The position numbers and the translations under genes were made by a program. 64,000 nucleotides of DNA from Nephrocerus scutellatus (Eukaryota > Arthropoda > Insecta > Diptera > Pipunculidae). This document shows positions 54,218 through 64,000 of this stretch, piece after piece (position 1 is the stretch's first letter; every line of letters begins with the position of its first letter). The notes beneath the pieces are model-generated. The model made no database searches and was not told where the DNA came from. It was given only the letters and a program-made list of their open reading frames with translations. The stretch is from positions 91,507,749-91,571,748 of the forward strand of contig OX352762.1 in assembly GCA_947095585.1 (NCBI GenBank). Direction: 5' to 3'.

Positions 54218-54597
54218 TCAAAATGTCTAGAGTTCCAAAGCGCACTTCACAATCTATTTATATACTTTAAAGTTATGATTCTAGACTAGAACTTTATATA
54301 GCCATGATAGAATTCATTATTCAAAATAAACTGACACTTCCTTATGCAGACGATATTGGCATCACTGGTAGAAACCCAAGTAAAAGAAGCTTTCATCAAG
54401 ATTAAGCGTGCGTCACGAAATCTGGGGCTGGACATAAATGAGAGTAAAACCAAGTACATGTTGGCTACAACTACTACTAGCGTATTATCCAATATTGGCC
54501 TTTTAATGAAAATAGTGCATTACAAATTTGGAGTGGTGCAATCCTTTATTTATCTCCGGACAATTGTAGCAACTGATAACAGCACGAACCAGATATA
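54218..54597 (+). mobile_element. RTE-clade LINE copy 5, internal RT fragment
   Basis: The fragment begins in AAATGTCTAGAGTTCCAAAG (the ECLEFQ region), keeps ELY-AM and KLT, then has a deletion joining directly to the RT motif C region (PYADDIGITGRNPS, about 54330-54370). NLGLDINESKTKYMLATTT and VVQSFIYLRTIVATDNST follow. It is truncated at both ends, and the motif A-B interval is deleted. Confidence 0.85.
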
Positions 54598-55023
54598 TTT
54601 GATTTGACAGATACGTCTTTTCTGATTTCCAAACAAAACAAGAAATTAATTATTTTGTATTAGTCTTTGTGCTAAAATTTGGCAAAGGAAATATAAATAC
54701 AAGAAAATTAGATACATATTTTAAAAAAACCTAAAACAATGCCCAAAATTTATTGAACACAGCAAATTGAATGCGATGTTACAAATACGATCAAAAATCT
54801 TGGCATCAACACGGGACAGGGGTATTCATCATCGGCTCCTACACCATTATATTATTTATTATACTCGTACTTTATACAATTCATATTTATTTTTTTGTAC
54901 GTGTACATTGTCTTTTAGACAGCTTACTGCAGTGAACTGAAAAGCAACAACTAAGCAGAACTCACGTAATTGAAAATTGTTCTCAAAATATTGCTTGAGG
55001 TGCTCACATATATTTCCCAATTA
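54598..55023. other. No recognisable gene
   Basis: AT-rich. Nothing identified. Confidence 0.4.
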
Positions 55024-55740
55024 TACAGGGTGCGGGCATAGAATTGTTACTTAATCAATGGGCTGTAATTTCGTCAGTTATAAATATTTTTATTAAAATT
55101 TTTTAGAGAATGTTTAAAAAACCTTTGGAAATTTATGAAAAATGTGTTTCTGCTCGATACAGGATTACCGCGGACGATAGCGTGGAGTATCTTTACGAAG
55201 CCGTTGCATGCTGCACTTACGTATGGATCTCATCAACTTGGTGATTTCTAATGAAAACATTTTCACGGTTCAACAATACGTAAACAAACAAAATGGCCGT
55301 TCTCCACTAGTCTGTATTGATCAGGGCGTCATGGTGAATCAAGAAGTGTACACCGGGAAAAGGTATTAAATGAGAGTCGCACAACAGCTTTGGGCACAGA
55401 AAATATTTGGTAATAACCGCTGAACATTCCAAAAGCATTCAGCACCATAACATAAAGGTCGTTTGGCACAATCATTTTTACGAAGTAATGTTCCAAATTT
55501 CATTTCTTCGCAACAACTTGCAACTCACCAAACTTGAATCCAATGGATTTCTCCATATGGTCTATTTTGGGGGCCATGGTGTCGATAAAAAGATATGAAA
55601 GTGTGGACGAATTGAAGACAGCTCTTGGTAGAGAATGGACCAAAATACTAACAGGTCACGTTCGTGCATCACGCAATGTCTTCGTTAACAGACTCGACGC
55701 TATCATCCACGCCAAATGTGCGTGTTTTTCATAAAATTTT
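55024..55740 (+). pseudogene. Mariner-type transposase remnant (NPMDFSIW family)
   Basis: After TATACAGGGTGCGGGCATAG the sequence reads KCVSARYRITADDSVEYLYE and LMKTFSRFNNT-TNK (first acidic block broken). The second block is missing its motif, with NQEVYTGK nearby. The end is clear (55534-55734): NPMDFSIWSILGAMVSIKRY, SVDELKTALGREWTKI, HVRASRNVFVNRLDAIIHAK. The third catalytic acid is the aspartate of PMD. Many shifts. Confidence 0.75.
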
Positions 55741-55744
55741 AAGT

Positions 55745-56328
55745 GCTTTAAACATTTTTTAGAAAAAAATTAATAAAAATTTAATTTTCTTTCAAAAAAA
55801 AACCTTTTAGCTGGAAGCGTTCAAGAGTTGGTGTGAAGTCATGTAAGGTCAGAAGTACGTTTTCGTTTATTTTACAAACTTTCATTCTTAACCCTGCTCC
55901 TGTTGACCGAATGCATAAATATTTTGAGGTGGATTTGTAGAAAATTGAAAAGGCTTTAATATTGCATTTGTCAAAAAAAAAATATGCGAGAGCGATTTTC
56001 GAAATATTCGCGTTTGAAAATAAAATAAAAAAAAGAAAAAACATTTTTAGATTTTATATCGATAAACGGTTTAAGAATTTAAAAAAATGTTAATTATTTG
56101 ATCTTAAAAATTTAATTTTCTTTCAAAAATGACCAACAATGACCTTGTAGCTAGAAGCGTTCAAGAGTTACATGGTGTGAAGTGATGTAAGGTCAGAAGT
56201 ACGTCTCTTCGCATTTAAAGGCTACGTACACCGCAGGGGTTGAAAATAGACCCCTCCCCCACCCCTACTATTTTTTTCACAAAATTAACCAAGGAATTAT
56301 CCCTTAACCTTAACGGATACACCCTGTA
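55745..56328 (-). mobile_element. Family R element copy R3 (one end)
   Basis: Minus-strand copy ending at 56326 with CACCCTG next to TA. Its terminal sequence and two direct units (around 55840 and 56185) match R1 and R2: TTCACACCATGTAACTCTTG and CCTTACATCACTTC on the minus strand. It begins directly after the stop of the NPMDFSIW transposase remnant, so the two may form one element from 55026 to 56326. Confidence 0.75.
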
Positions 56329-56647
56329 TAGTGTGCACTTGTTCATTTTCCTTTGCACTCATTGCACTTATGAAAACGGAAATTAGTTTTCAAATTTTCG
56401 GCTTATCCAGGAATAGTAATAGCGATGCATTTGTGAGTCTAGTTGGTATAGTTGTGGACGTTTAGTAGTCAATACTCAGATGTGGGGAAAGAATAACTCT
56501 CACATATGCTCTTCGCTGTTGTTAGGAATTTCTACACTAACCTACATTGTTTTTGAAATGCAGTAAAATCAATATCTTGCAAGGTTTGCTCTCTCTGGGT
56601 AAATTAACAACCAGATTGTTATTCTTGTTACATACTCGTAGGTAAAT
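56329..56647. other. No recognisable feature
   Basis: Spacer. Confidence 0.35.
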
Positions 56648-56681
56648 TTTTTAAATTCTCTACATTAACTTCGCGTGCACG

Positions 56682-56720
<39 letters not shown>

Positions 56721-57133
56721 TCAGATTTTCTGATCAATTTTTAGCCCACTTCCCATGGCCCGATTTTATTGAAATTTTGCACACATGTATATTTCCGGTG
56801 ACAATACTTTCTATTAACATACAAATAGTTTACAAAATTTACCCGATTTTCTTTAAATTTTGTACACATGTGTGTCTTCGATTGAAAACACTTTTTGTAA
56901 AAATTTTGAGCGATCGGCCCCTTGGGGACCCCAATATACAATTTTTAAATATCGCTATATCGCATCAGATCACGGCAAAGTCTGAGCTCTGTGCTTTGTG
57001 AGCAGCGCTGTTCGCTGCCGCTGCGTAATTTGGTGTATGATTTTGCCACAAGGCGAGCACGCAGTGTGTGTGTGTGTATCTCCGATTAGAGAATTTACAA
57101 GAAAAATTTTAATTTTTATGGGTTGTTTTTTTT
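56648..57133 (+). mobile_element. Family H element copy H7
   Basis: The left end is TTTTTTAAATTCTCTACATT, then CGCGTGCACGTGGCTGG and the longest GGCT run (56684-56720). Two repeat units follow, then a non-repeat block with GAGCAGCGCTGTTCGCTGCC (56999-57018), a GT run at 57063-57077 and TTAGAGAATTTACAAG. The A/T hairpin and GGGTTG-T(8) end near 57133. It is closely similar to H6. Confidence 0.92.
56684..56720. repeat. (GGCT)n tetranucleotide run in H7
   Basis: About nine units. Equivalent runs in H3, H4, H6 and H8 are shorter, and H2 and H5 have GTTT-type units instead. Confidence 0.9.
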
Positions 57134-57237
57134 CAACCAACGTTCAAAATCTTCGTACAGGTTACCTATTATGTAATGAAAACAAAGTAGGTACAAAGTG
57201 CCTGGATTTCCAAACAAAGGATTCAACATTGGAGCAA

Positions 57238-57395
57238 CCATTTCAAGCGAATGTCATCCAGTTTGGCATCCTAAGCTTCTGAGAGTCCACTACATCCTTT
57301 CCGCGTAAGATTAACCTTCGCTGCTTTAGTGTTCCATAAGTTCTATGACAAACGACTTTTCAATGAAGTATCCTCTTTGTTTGTCGATTTCGCTA
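57238..57395 (-). mobile_element. RTE-clade LINE copy 6, diverged 3' fragment
   Basis: The plus-strand text GAATGTCATCCAGTTTGGCA, CGTAAGATTAACC and AGTGTTCCATAAGTTCTATG lines up with the antisense RTE copies at 3.64-3.76 and 47.13-47.24 kb. It is short and diverged. Confidence 0.65.
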
Positions 57396-58084
57396 TAGTC
57401 TTCAGAATCTTGCTTACTTATAAACTAAATTTTTTTGGCAGAATTTATATGGTTTGGATTCGTATACATACATAGGTTTGAGATTACGGTTGAGTTTTTT
57501 TATTTTTGTAATTACCGTTTTCTATTAAGCTTGGACTACCTGAAACTATCTATATAAACTTGCCGCTACTTTGCTGTAATAGTTTTAGTAGCTAGTAGTA
57601 GTAACTGCGTCGAAAATTGCTACTAGGTTTTCTAGTACAACCTCTAGGTTATCCTTCATATCAGGTGTTCCTTAACATTTTTTCTCTTAGCGGGTTGGGA
57701 AATCGTGAGGATTAGTGCGATTCGCATTAGGGTCTTCTAGTTTATTTTAAAATAAATAAAGGTAAAATAACCATTATTGGTATATACGTTGCTGACGTTG
57801 TGATTGCTTCTAAAGCTTTGTAATTTGAGATTTCAAGTCCAACACCCACTCTTTGTGTTGATTGTGTTGTGTTGATATTGAAAATAAAAATGAAATTCCA
57901 TCAATTTATACCTTTAGAAACTTAAAAACATTCCAATGCAAGTTGAATTGATGCTGCAAAAAAACTTTCCATAGGTGGCGAGTATCAAGAACTTATAGAA
58001 TCTTTAGTGTATCTCTCCGTTTGGCACAGTTTGTGTAGAGTCCTAAGAAACAACATTAGAACACATCCCTTCATTCAATCCGAT
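57396..58084. other. No recognisable gene
   Basis: Nothing identified. Confidence 0.4.
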
Positions 58085-59113
58085 ATATATGTATATTGGA
58101 GTGTCCGTATGGTCTAGTAGCAAACCACCCAGACTCTCTGAGTCGTACTGCACTGCACGTCACAACATACTTGATAAATATGTCAGGAGGTAATAGGTAC
58201 GAGATGGTGTTAAGGGCCTCGGTCGGGCAAGACCGTAGAACTCCTGTAATGCCTACTGCTGCTGATCGCTGTAACCTGCTGAGTTTGGTGGCGTTATACT
58301 TCTTCTTTATCGATGGCCACCAAACCTTCCGATGGTTTTACTGCTGGCATAGAGGGCCACGCTTTCTTAGCCCTGTTCTCTATGTTAGCCTTCCAGCTAA
58401 CCTTCCTATACAAGATCACTCCGAGATGTTTGGCGCTGGGAGTGCATAATAACGTAAAATTTTTTTGAATTTTGTGAAACCAAAAAAAGAGGCATGGACG
58501 GAACACCTTTAATAAAAGCGTTACTTGATCGGAGATTCTATTGAAAACGGTGCCGTTAAAATAAGGTATTTTCAGACAGATCAGATGCCAGCGGATGACC
58601 AAGACCGTTTCAAAAGATATGTGAGTTTTAGACCTGATATAGCAGATGAAATATATATATAGCTGTTGTTATACAAAGTAATTCGCACATAAGCTGTCAT
58701 ATGACATCCTATTTTTTTGGTGTGTATAAAAACAATGGTTTTTGGTAATTTCTTAATTCTTATACATTTCAATCCAGTGCTTATTCATATTTACGAGTAT
58801 GTATAGTGCGATAAAAGATTAATATTTACATTATCGTAAAAATATTGTAGTATGTCTTGCACTTTGCCGTTTTCGAGATCTGGGAGGTTGTCGAACAAGT
58901 TTTTACCCATGTGTTTGTGCCTTCTGTGCAGACAAGAGTAGACGAAATGTGTTTTCGTCCCTTTCTGCTCCGCGTCCACACAACTTCTGCAGGGGTCATT
59001 AAATTCAAGACCCATCCTTCTCGCAGATTTCCCCAGAATGCAGTGTTCCGTAAGTATCCCGAAAATCTTTCGACAGCTAGGAAAGTAGTAGTTTGTAGCG
59101 CAATTTGAGACAA
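58085..59113 (-). mobile_element. LOA-like LINE copy 2, C-terminal region
   Basis: The minus strand has a zinc-knuckle-like C-terminus (59015-58791): CRSCVDAEQKGTKTHFVYSC and LHRRHKHMGKNLFDNL, like the end of copy 1 at 8.05-8.15 kb. A piece at 58602-58294 reads AKHLGVILYRKVSWKANIEN with a lysine-rich follow-up. A piece near 58200-58090 reads FIKYVVTCSAVRLRESG. The order is scrambled relative to a normal element: on the minus strand the C-terminal end comes before the RT end. This suggests rearrangement or two insertions. Confidence 0.72.
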
Positions 59114-59189
59114 AAATAAGTCAAATTTTAATGACTTTTCGTTTTATTCTCCATTTATTTCCTCGATACGAACTGGCTTACAATGTTCT

Positions 59190-59405
59190 TTAGTCTCTAG
59201 GTAACATTTATCATCTAACCAATTGTTACTACCGATGTTTACAACTACTACCCAAGATAAAGTCATCTGTACTGATAACAGCGTGTCCATTCTATTCTAC
59301 ATTCGACATTACTTACAGTCACTCCATTAACGGCGAGTCATATCGCGTGGCCGTAAATATTTCTAGTCTTTTCATGAACTCGAAACTGATTCGTGGATGC
59401 AAACT
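59190..59405 (-). mobile_element. RTE-clade LINE copy 3, inverted 5' segment
   Basis: The antisense sequence resembles 48500-48720 of RTE copy 2: AACAGCGTGTCCATTCTATT, GCGAGTCATATCGCGTGGCC and CTGATTCGTGGATGCA. It covers the end of the endonuclease and the start of the linker (the NWFDDEC-like region is at its left edge). The sense part of copy 3 starts at 59581 with the next downstream residues, so this looks like a 5'-inverted insertion separated by about 175 bp of other sequence. Confidence 0.65.
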
Positions 59406-59580
59406 TCCTCATTTTACTTACATGTTAGTTTTTCATAATAACCAATTAACCCTCCGCTAAAATTAGTTTTTTTCTACTAAGAAAATACCACAGTTATTCA
59501 AAATGTTACTTGTGTTACATAAAAGTACACCCCACGTCCCACTCCCAATCACTTGATTGAGACTAAATTTTTTGGTACGC

Positions 59581-61431
59581 GAAGATGAATATAAAGAGCT
59601 CAGAAAAAACTGAAAATTGAAAAAAACAGTTCACCGGCGAAAGAAAGCAGCCTGGGAGAAGAATCTCGTCCGTGAACTAGAACAGTACAGAGAGCAAGGA
59701 CCGCACCAGGCGCGGAAGTTCTACCAAAGAGTCCGCGGTATGACGCAATATAGACCGCGTTGCACATACTGCAAGGACAAAGAGGGTAATCTGATCGCCG
59801 TTCTTAAAGGCATCTTAGAGCGATGGGAAGAGCACTTTCAGGAGTTGCTAAATGGGCAGTTAACTGAGATATTGGAGGCTACACCAATTACCGAAGATCA
59901 TACTATGCTGCGGCAGAGCGATAAATCGGCTCAAAAATAGTAATGCTCCGGGATCTGATTGGATCCCAGCGGAACTGATTAAAATAGGAGGTCCCACATT
60001 ACACCAAATAATTCATGAAATAGTGTAAATATTGGAGGAAGAAGATATGCCAGAAGGCTGGCGAAGAGGCATCCTGTACACCATACATAAGAAGGGAAAT
60101 ATAAAAAAATGCAGCAAGTATCGTGGAATAACGTTGTTGAGTACCGCGTATAAGATTTTCTCCTCTATCCTTCAAGACAGGATAGCCCCGTACGTTAAGT
60201 CATCATTGGACCATACCAGTGTGACTTTATCCCAGGCAAAGCAATAACTGATCAGATTTACACCCTTAGGCAGGTGATGAAAAAATGTCTAGAGTTTCAA
60301 AACTCATTACACTATCTTTTTATAGACTTTATAGCCGCCTATGATAGCAAAGCCAGAGTAGAACTTTATAAAGCCATGAGAGAATTCGGCATCCCAAATA
60401 AACTGACACGACTATGAAACTTGACCATGACCAATGTTAAAAGCCAAGTAAAAATATCCGGATCACTATCAAGCCCATTCAACATCTATAACGGGCTCCA
60501 ACGAGGGGATAGACTGGTCTGCGTCCTCTTCAACCTGGCGTTGGAGAAATTGATTCGGGACTCTGACGTAACGGCCAGAGGAACAATCTTCTATAAGTCC
60601 ATTCAGATACTGGCTTACACTGCAGACGATATTGACATCGTTGGTAGAAACCGAAAAGCGGTACAGGAAGCTTTCATCCAGATAGAACAGGCGGCACGAA
60701 ACAGGGGATGAACATAAATGAGAGCAAAACAAAGTACGTGGTGGCCACGTCTGCGAGTAGAAGATCCAACATTGGTCACTCAATTCAAATAGTGGAGCGT
60801 GAATTTGAATTAGTGCAATCCTTTTACTATCTCGGGTCAACTGTAGCAGCCGATAACAGCATGGAACCAGAAATACGCGCACGGTTGCTCAAAGCCAACA
60901 AAAGCCTACTATAGTCTCTCAACACTCTTAAGGAATTTAACCATAAGATCCAAGCGGCTGATATATAAACCAATGGTCATACCAGTACTTACATATGGAT
61001 CCGAGACTTGGGTGCTTAGCAAAAAGCATTCTGACCCCTTAGCCGCGTTCGAGAGAAAAGTCTTACGGAGAATTGTCGGTCCAGTACGTGAGGAAGGACG
61101 ATTCCGGAGACTCTATAATGATGAGATCTACGAGCGTTAACGCGATGTCGACATCTTGAAGAAAATTAAGCTCGGTAGGCTCCGGTTGGCAGGACACCTA
61201 GCACGCATGAACTAAGAGGATCCTGCTCGGAAAGTCATTTGCGGTAGGATTTATGGAACACGACAGCGAGGGCGGCCAAGCCTACGCTGGAAGGATGGCG
61301 TAGACCAGGACGCCCCGAGTTTAGGGATGCCAAACTGGATGACATCGGCTCGAAATCAAGACCGGTAGAGACTTTTTGCGGGAGGCCAGGACCGGTCCCC
61401 GGTTGTAGAGCCAAATATGATGATGATGATG
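59581..61431 (+). mobile_element. RTE-clade LINE copy 3, sense part with whole linker and RT
   Basis: The linker frame (59617-59940) has HRRKKAAWEKNLVRELEQYR and YCKDKEGNLIAVLKGILERW. RT follows in several frames: APGSDWIPAELIKIGGP, MPEGWRRGILYTIHKKGNIK, CSKYRGITLLSTAYKIFSSI, then motif A as FIDFIAAYDS. Motif B is GLQRGDRLVCVLFNLALEKL and motif C is YTADDIDIVGRNRKAV (standard YADD has an extra residue here). The C-terminus has LTYGSETWVLSKKHSD, FERKVLRRIVGPV, GRPSLRWKDGVDQD and RDRW. The 3' tail (61417-61431) is (ATG)n. Stops include one near 60028 and a frameshift near 59935. It is not functional. Confidence 0.92.
61417..61431 (+). repeat. (ATG)n tail of RTE copy 3
   Basis: Five ATG-type units end the element. 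The same tail, inverted, ends copies 1, 2 and 4. Confidence 0.85.
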
Positions 61432-61499
61432 CCCGCCATTTTATTACATAAGCTCTATAAGACGGTTTGTAATTAAATCATACAGTTTTTTTTAAATAA

Positions 61500-61880
61500 C
61501 TAAGTGAAATCCCGTCCCATTTCGGATAGTTTCGATTAAGGCGTCCTTTTCTTAAAATTGGCTACCGGCTTCATACAATTTTTGAGCTAGATGGGCCCAA
61601 ACGTTTTCGTATATGTGAATAGCGGCGCCATGGCAAAAGTTCAATGGTTTCCGACTGAAACCAGCGTTTAAATGGGGACGTTGTCTTGTTGGAAAATAAA
61701 TGGTAGAGGTCCACAAATATTCTTATGGTTTGGAAATCCCCATTCCAGCGAAGATTTGTTGTTATTTCCGTTCATGTTTGCAATAGTGCATGTCGCTTGA
61801 AGCAATGAATGAAAATGTGTTTTCGGATGAAAAAAGCTTAATCTTACCGCATCCGTTGGTTTCACCTTTTATTTCCACGA
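61500..61880 (-). pseudogene. Tc1-like transposase remnant
   Basis: The minus strand reads MNGNNNKSSLEWGFPNHKNI, then PLPFIFQQDNVPI, the second catalytic block (QQDN-P) of Tc1-like transposases. In another frame it reads RWFQSETIELLPWRRYSHIR, a degraded form of the WPA-SPDLNPIE block. C-terminal sequence is lost. Confidence 0.6.
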
Positions 61881-63061
61881 TTTAAGAAAATAAGAACTTA
61901 TTTGGCAACACATCACAGCCGTACATCAAATTTTATGGCGTGGGAAGCAACCAGTTGCTATGGCACAATCGAATTGGAGTTTCTAACTACTACAATAAAT
62001 ATACGAGTATATGCAGCACCTAACTTTGCAATAAAACTTTATCTATTTCTATTAAATATGCTCTAATAATATCGTAAAATGTGTTTACAAATGAATTAGC
62101 GTACTTCACTGACTATTTGTTGATAAAAATAAAAAGTTTCTGTGGGCAATGTGAGTTGTTGGCTGTTTGCTGTTGTCGATGTTTTTTTAATATATTAGTT
62201 TGGAAAGAAAAACCATGGCAACGTTAAATAAAATAATTAATCAGATGCCTCGACCACGTCCATAAAACAAAGTTTTTCACATAAAATTATATAATTACAA
62301 CTTGAAGAAATTCCACTAATGCGACCCATAACTTCCCTGCTTAAACATTCAGAGAACGAGTTGTTAAATATGCACCGCAACACGAACCGAGCATAAAGTA
62401 AATTTTTTATTACATCACTGCTACCAAGAACATAACGTACCTACTCGTAAGTATTAGAATTTGATAAATTTGTTCTTTATGGGTTTAGTCTGGGCAGACC
62501 TTGATTTACCCGATTTTTTTATTATACACTTCCACACTTCTTTTAAGAACATCGTCAACAGGTCACAGAGTTACTTACTTAAAGTTGTAACAACCGAATC
62601 CAAATTAGACAAAAGCTTTTCGCTTGGTTAATATTAGGGAATCGTACCAGACAAGTCACTTAAGGAAAACTTGCACTCTGACTGACACTGAATGAGCCAC
62701 AAATGCACAGGCACACATTATTAAATAAGTGGATCCTTTTTGTTGTTTGCTTTTCTGACCGCATACACCTAATTAACGAAAGTGTATAGCTTCGCCTAAT
62801 TATAAGTGCGGTGATTTTGTACGGCCTTTACACGCAGTCGAGCACCCACCCTTTTGCAAAAATAGCTCTTGAAGAGTTTAATATTCCTCAATTGACATAG
62901 CTTTAAGTATCGTGGAAAGTAATGACCCAACTAATAAGTTGGGTGGGTTTCAACGTTTTATCATTCCTGATTGTGAGTAGAAAAATGTTTCGTTTGCCAA
63001 GTCTGATGGAGGTCAACACCGTATTTTACGTTTTGACACCAAAAAAACTAATCTATAAAAA
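61881..63061. other. AT-rich stretch without recognisable gene
   Basis: Nothing identified. A frame at 62922-63116 runs into the H8 end and shows no motif. Confidence 0.4.
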
Positions 63062-63880
63062 GCAAAATTTTTCGTATAAATTCTCTAATCGGGAATACAC
63101 AATGTGCAAAGTTTGAATAAAATCGGGTTATTTTTTTAAAAAAAAAATGGGACCCGATCACTTCCAAATTTTTACAAAAAGTGTTGTTCATCGGATTTAG
63201 CACGTGTGTATTAAATTTGAAGAAAATCGGCTAAATTTTTTAGAAAATTTGTTTGGGCACCCAAATTTTAATAGAAAATGTTGTGTCACCAGAAAATTGT
63301 AATGTTATTTTGAAAAAATTTATATGATAGTCTCTGGGCCCTGGAACCGGATCACTTATAAATGATTTACAAAAAGTGTTGTCATCGGAGATACACACGT
63401 GTGAAAAATTTGAAAAAAATCTTCCAAACTTTTAGAGAGAGTGTTATCATCATATATGGCCGAAATAAGTATAAAGACAGTCATTGTTTAACTGTTCAAT
63501 TTGACTTGAAGGTTTAACACCGAAACTTATGCTAACGTAATGTTTAGCAAAAATCTAGGTAAGTGAATTCTCTCTTTTATACCAAAAAATGGTACCGTTA
63601 TCCACAAGATCAGCTTAGAAACGTACACGTACACAGTCATCATAGTATGACATGATCTGATGCTGCTATATGCGAAAAAAAAATTCTATGGGAGCCCCCC
63701 GACCCCGCGACCAAATCACTCTCAAATTTTAATATAAAGTCTTGTCACCGGAAATATACATGTTTGCAAAATTTCAATAAAATCGGGCTTTCGGAAGTGG
63801 GTTAAAAATTGATCACAAGATCTGACCAGCCAGCTAGCCCGCAGCCAGGGGCACGCGAAGTTAATATAGAGAATTTAAAA
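63062..63880 (-). mobile_element. Family H element copy H8
   Basis: On the minus strand the right end is at 63062-63090 (TTAGAGAATTTATACG then AAAAATTTTGC, with the hairpin partly lost). Repeat units follow to about 63440. A non-repeat middle (63440-63670) includes CATGATCTGATGCTGC, related to the block in H6, H7 and H3. More repeat sequence follows, then a CCAG run (63823-63840) and the left end GCGAAGTTAATATAGAGAAT at 63855-63874. Confidence 0.85.
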
Positions 63881-64000
63881 AGCAGTCAAAATAAGTCGGT
63901 TCTCTGGTGGCGGAAGTGTGATAGTTTTGGGTGCCTTTGGTCACTTTATACTTATTTCGCAGGAAAATTTATAATTATTGGAGTTCATTAACGATAAGTC
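63881..64000. other. Window end, no feature
   Basis: Nothing identified. Confidence 0.4.

Overview
This window looks like AT-rich, repeat-dense DNA from a higher dipteran, most likely a tephritid-type fruit fly. The inference rests on the mixture of RTE-, CR1- and LOA-like LINEs, hAT, PIF/Harbinger and several Tc1/mariner-type transposases, one with a DD41D spacing as described for the tephritid rosa mariners, and on short GT-AG introns. No bacterial or viral features, rRNA genes, CRISPR arrays or stand-alone tRNA genes were seen. Almost every long open frame is a decayed transposon or lies inside a non-coding repeat. All calls come from reading the sequence; no database search was run.

Layout. 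0-1.3 kb: RTE-like LINE remnant. 2.7 kb: first of five tRNA-derived SINEs (others near 9.1, 18.4, 29.8 and 50.3 kb). 3.2-5.3 kb: CR1-like LINE 3' end split by an antisense RTE copy flanked by a 13-bp target duplication. 5.3-8.3 kb: degenerate LOA-type LINE with gag-like, endonuclease and RT parts. 10.5-16.2 kb: three CR1-like copies and one internally repeated element (family H). 17.2-17.9 kb: two phase-compatible open exons on the minus strand, the best candidate for a host gene; weaker exon candidates lie at 21.0-21.3 kb. 19.1-20.2 kb: H copy. 21.9-24.1 kb: hAT. 24.4-25.5 kb: nearly complete mariner-type transposase. 26.6-30.9 kb: Tc1/mariner remnants, a SINE and an LOA RNase H piece. 33.2-38.4 kb: three H copies, a transposase remnant and an RTE fragment. 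41.3-42.4 kb: long-TIR repeat (family R). 43.3-46.3 kb: PIF/Harbinger locus with convergent Myb-like and nuclease pseudogenes, invaded by an H copy and a deleted mariner. 47.0-49.7 kb: the longest RTE copy, with a 114-bp tandem duplication. 50-64 kb: CR1 tails, R elements, RTE pieces including a 5'-inverted copy, LOA, a Tc1-like remnant and two more H copies.

The most notable system is family H: eight dispersed non-coding copies totalling roughly 6.5 kb. They share a left end with an AAATTCTCTA motif followed by a tetranucleotide run (GGCT or GTTT), an internal array of about 130-bp repeats, and a right end with the inverted motif TAGAGAATTT, a small A/T hairpin and a GGGTTG-T(n) terminus. 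This architecture resembles Helentron-derived non-autonomous elements (DINE-1/HINE type). That assignment is inference, and no helicase gene is present here.

The genes do not form a pathway. The window is a nest of insertions whose order can partly be read: RTE into CR1, H and mariner into Harbinger, and possibly R beside a mariner. It probably sits in an intron or intergenic region of a minus-strand host gene.
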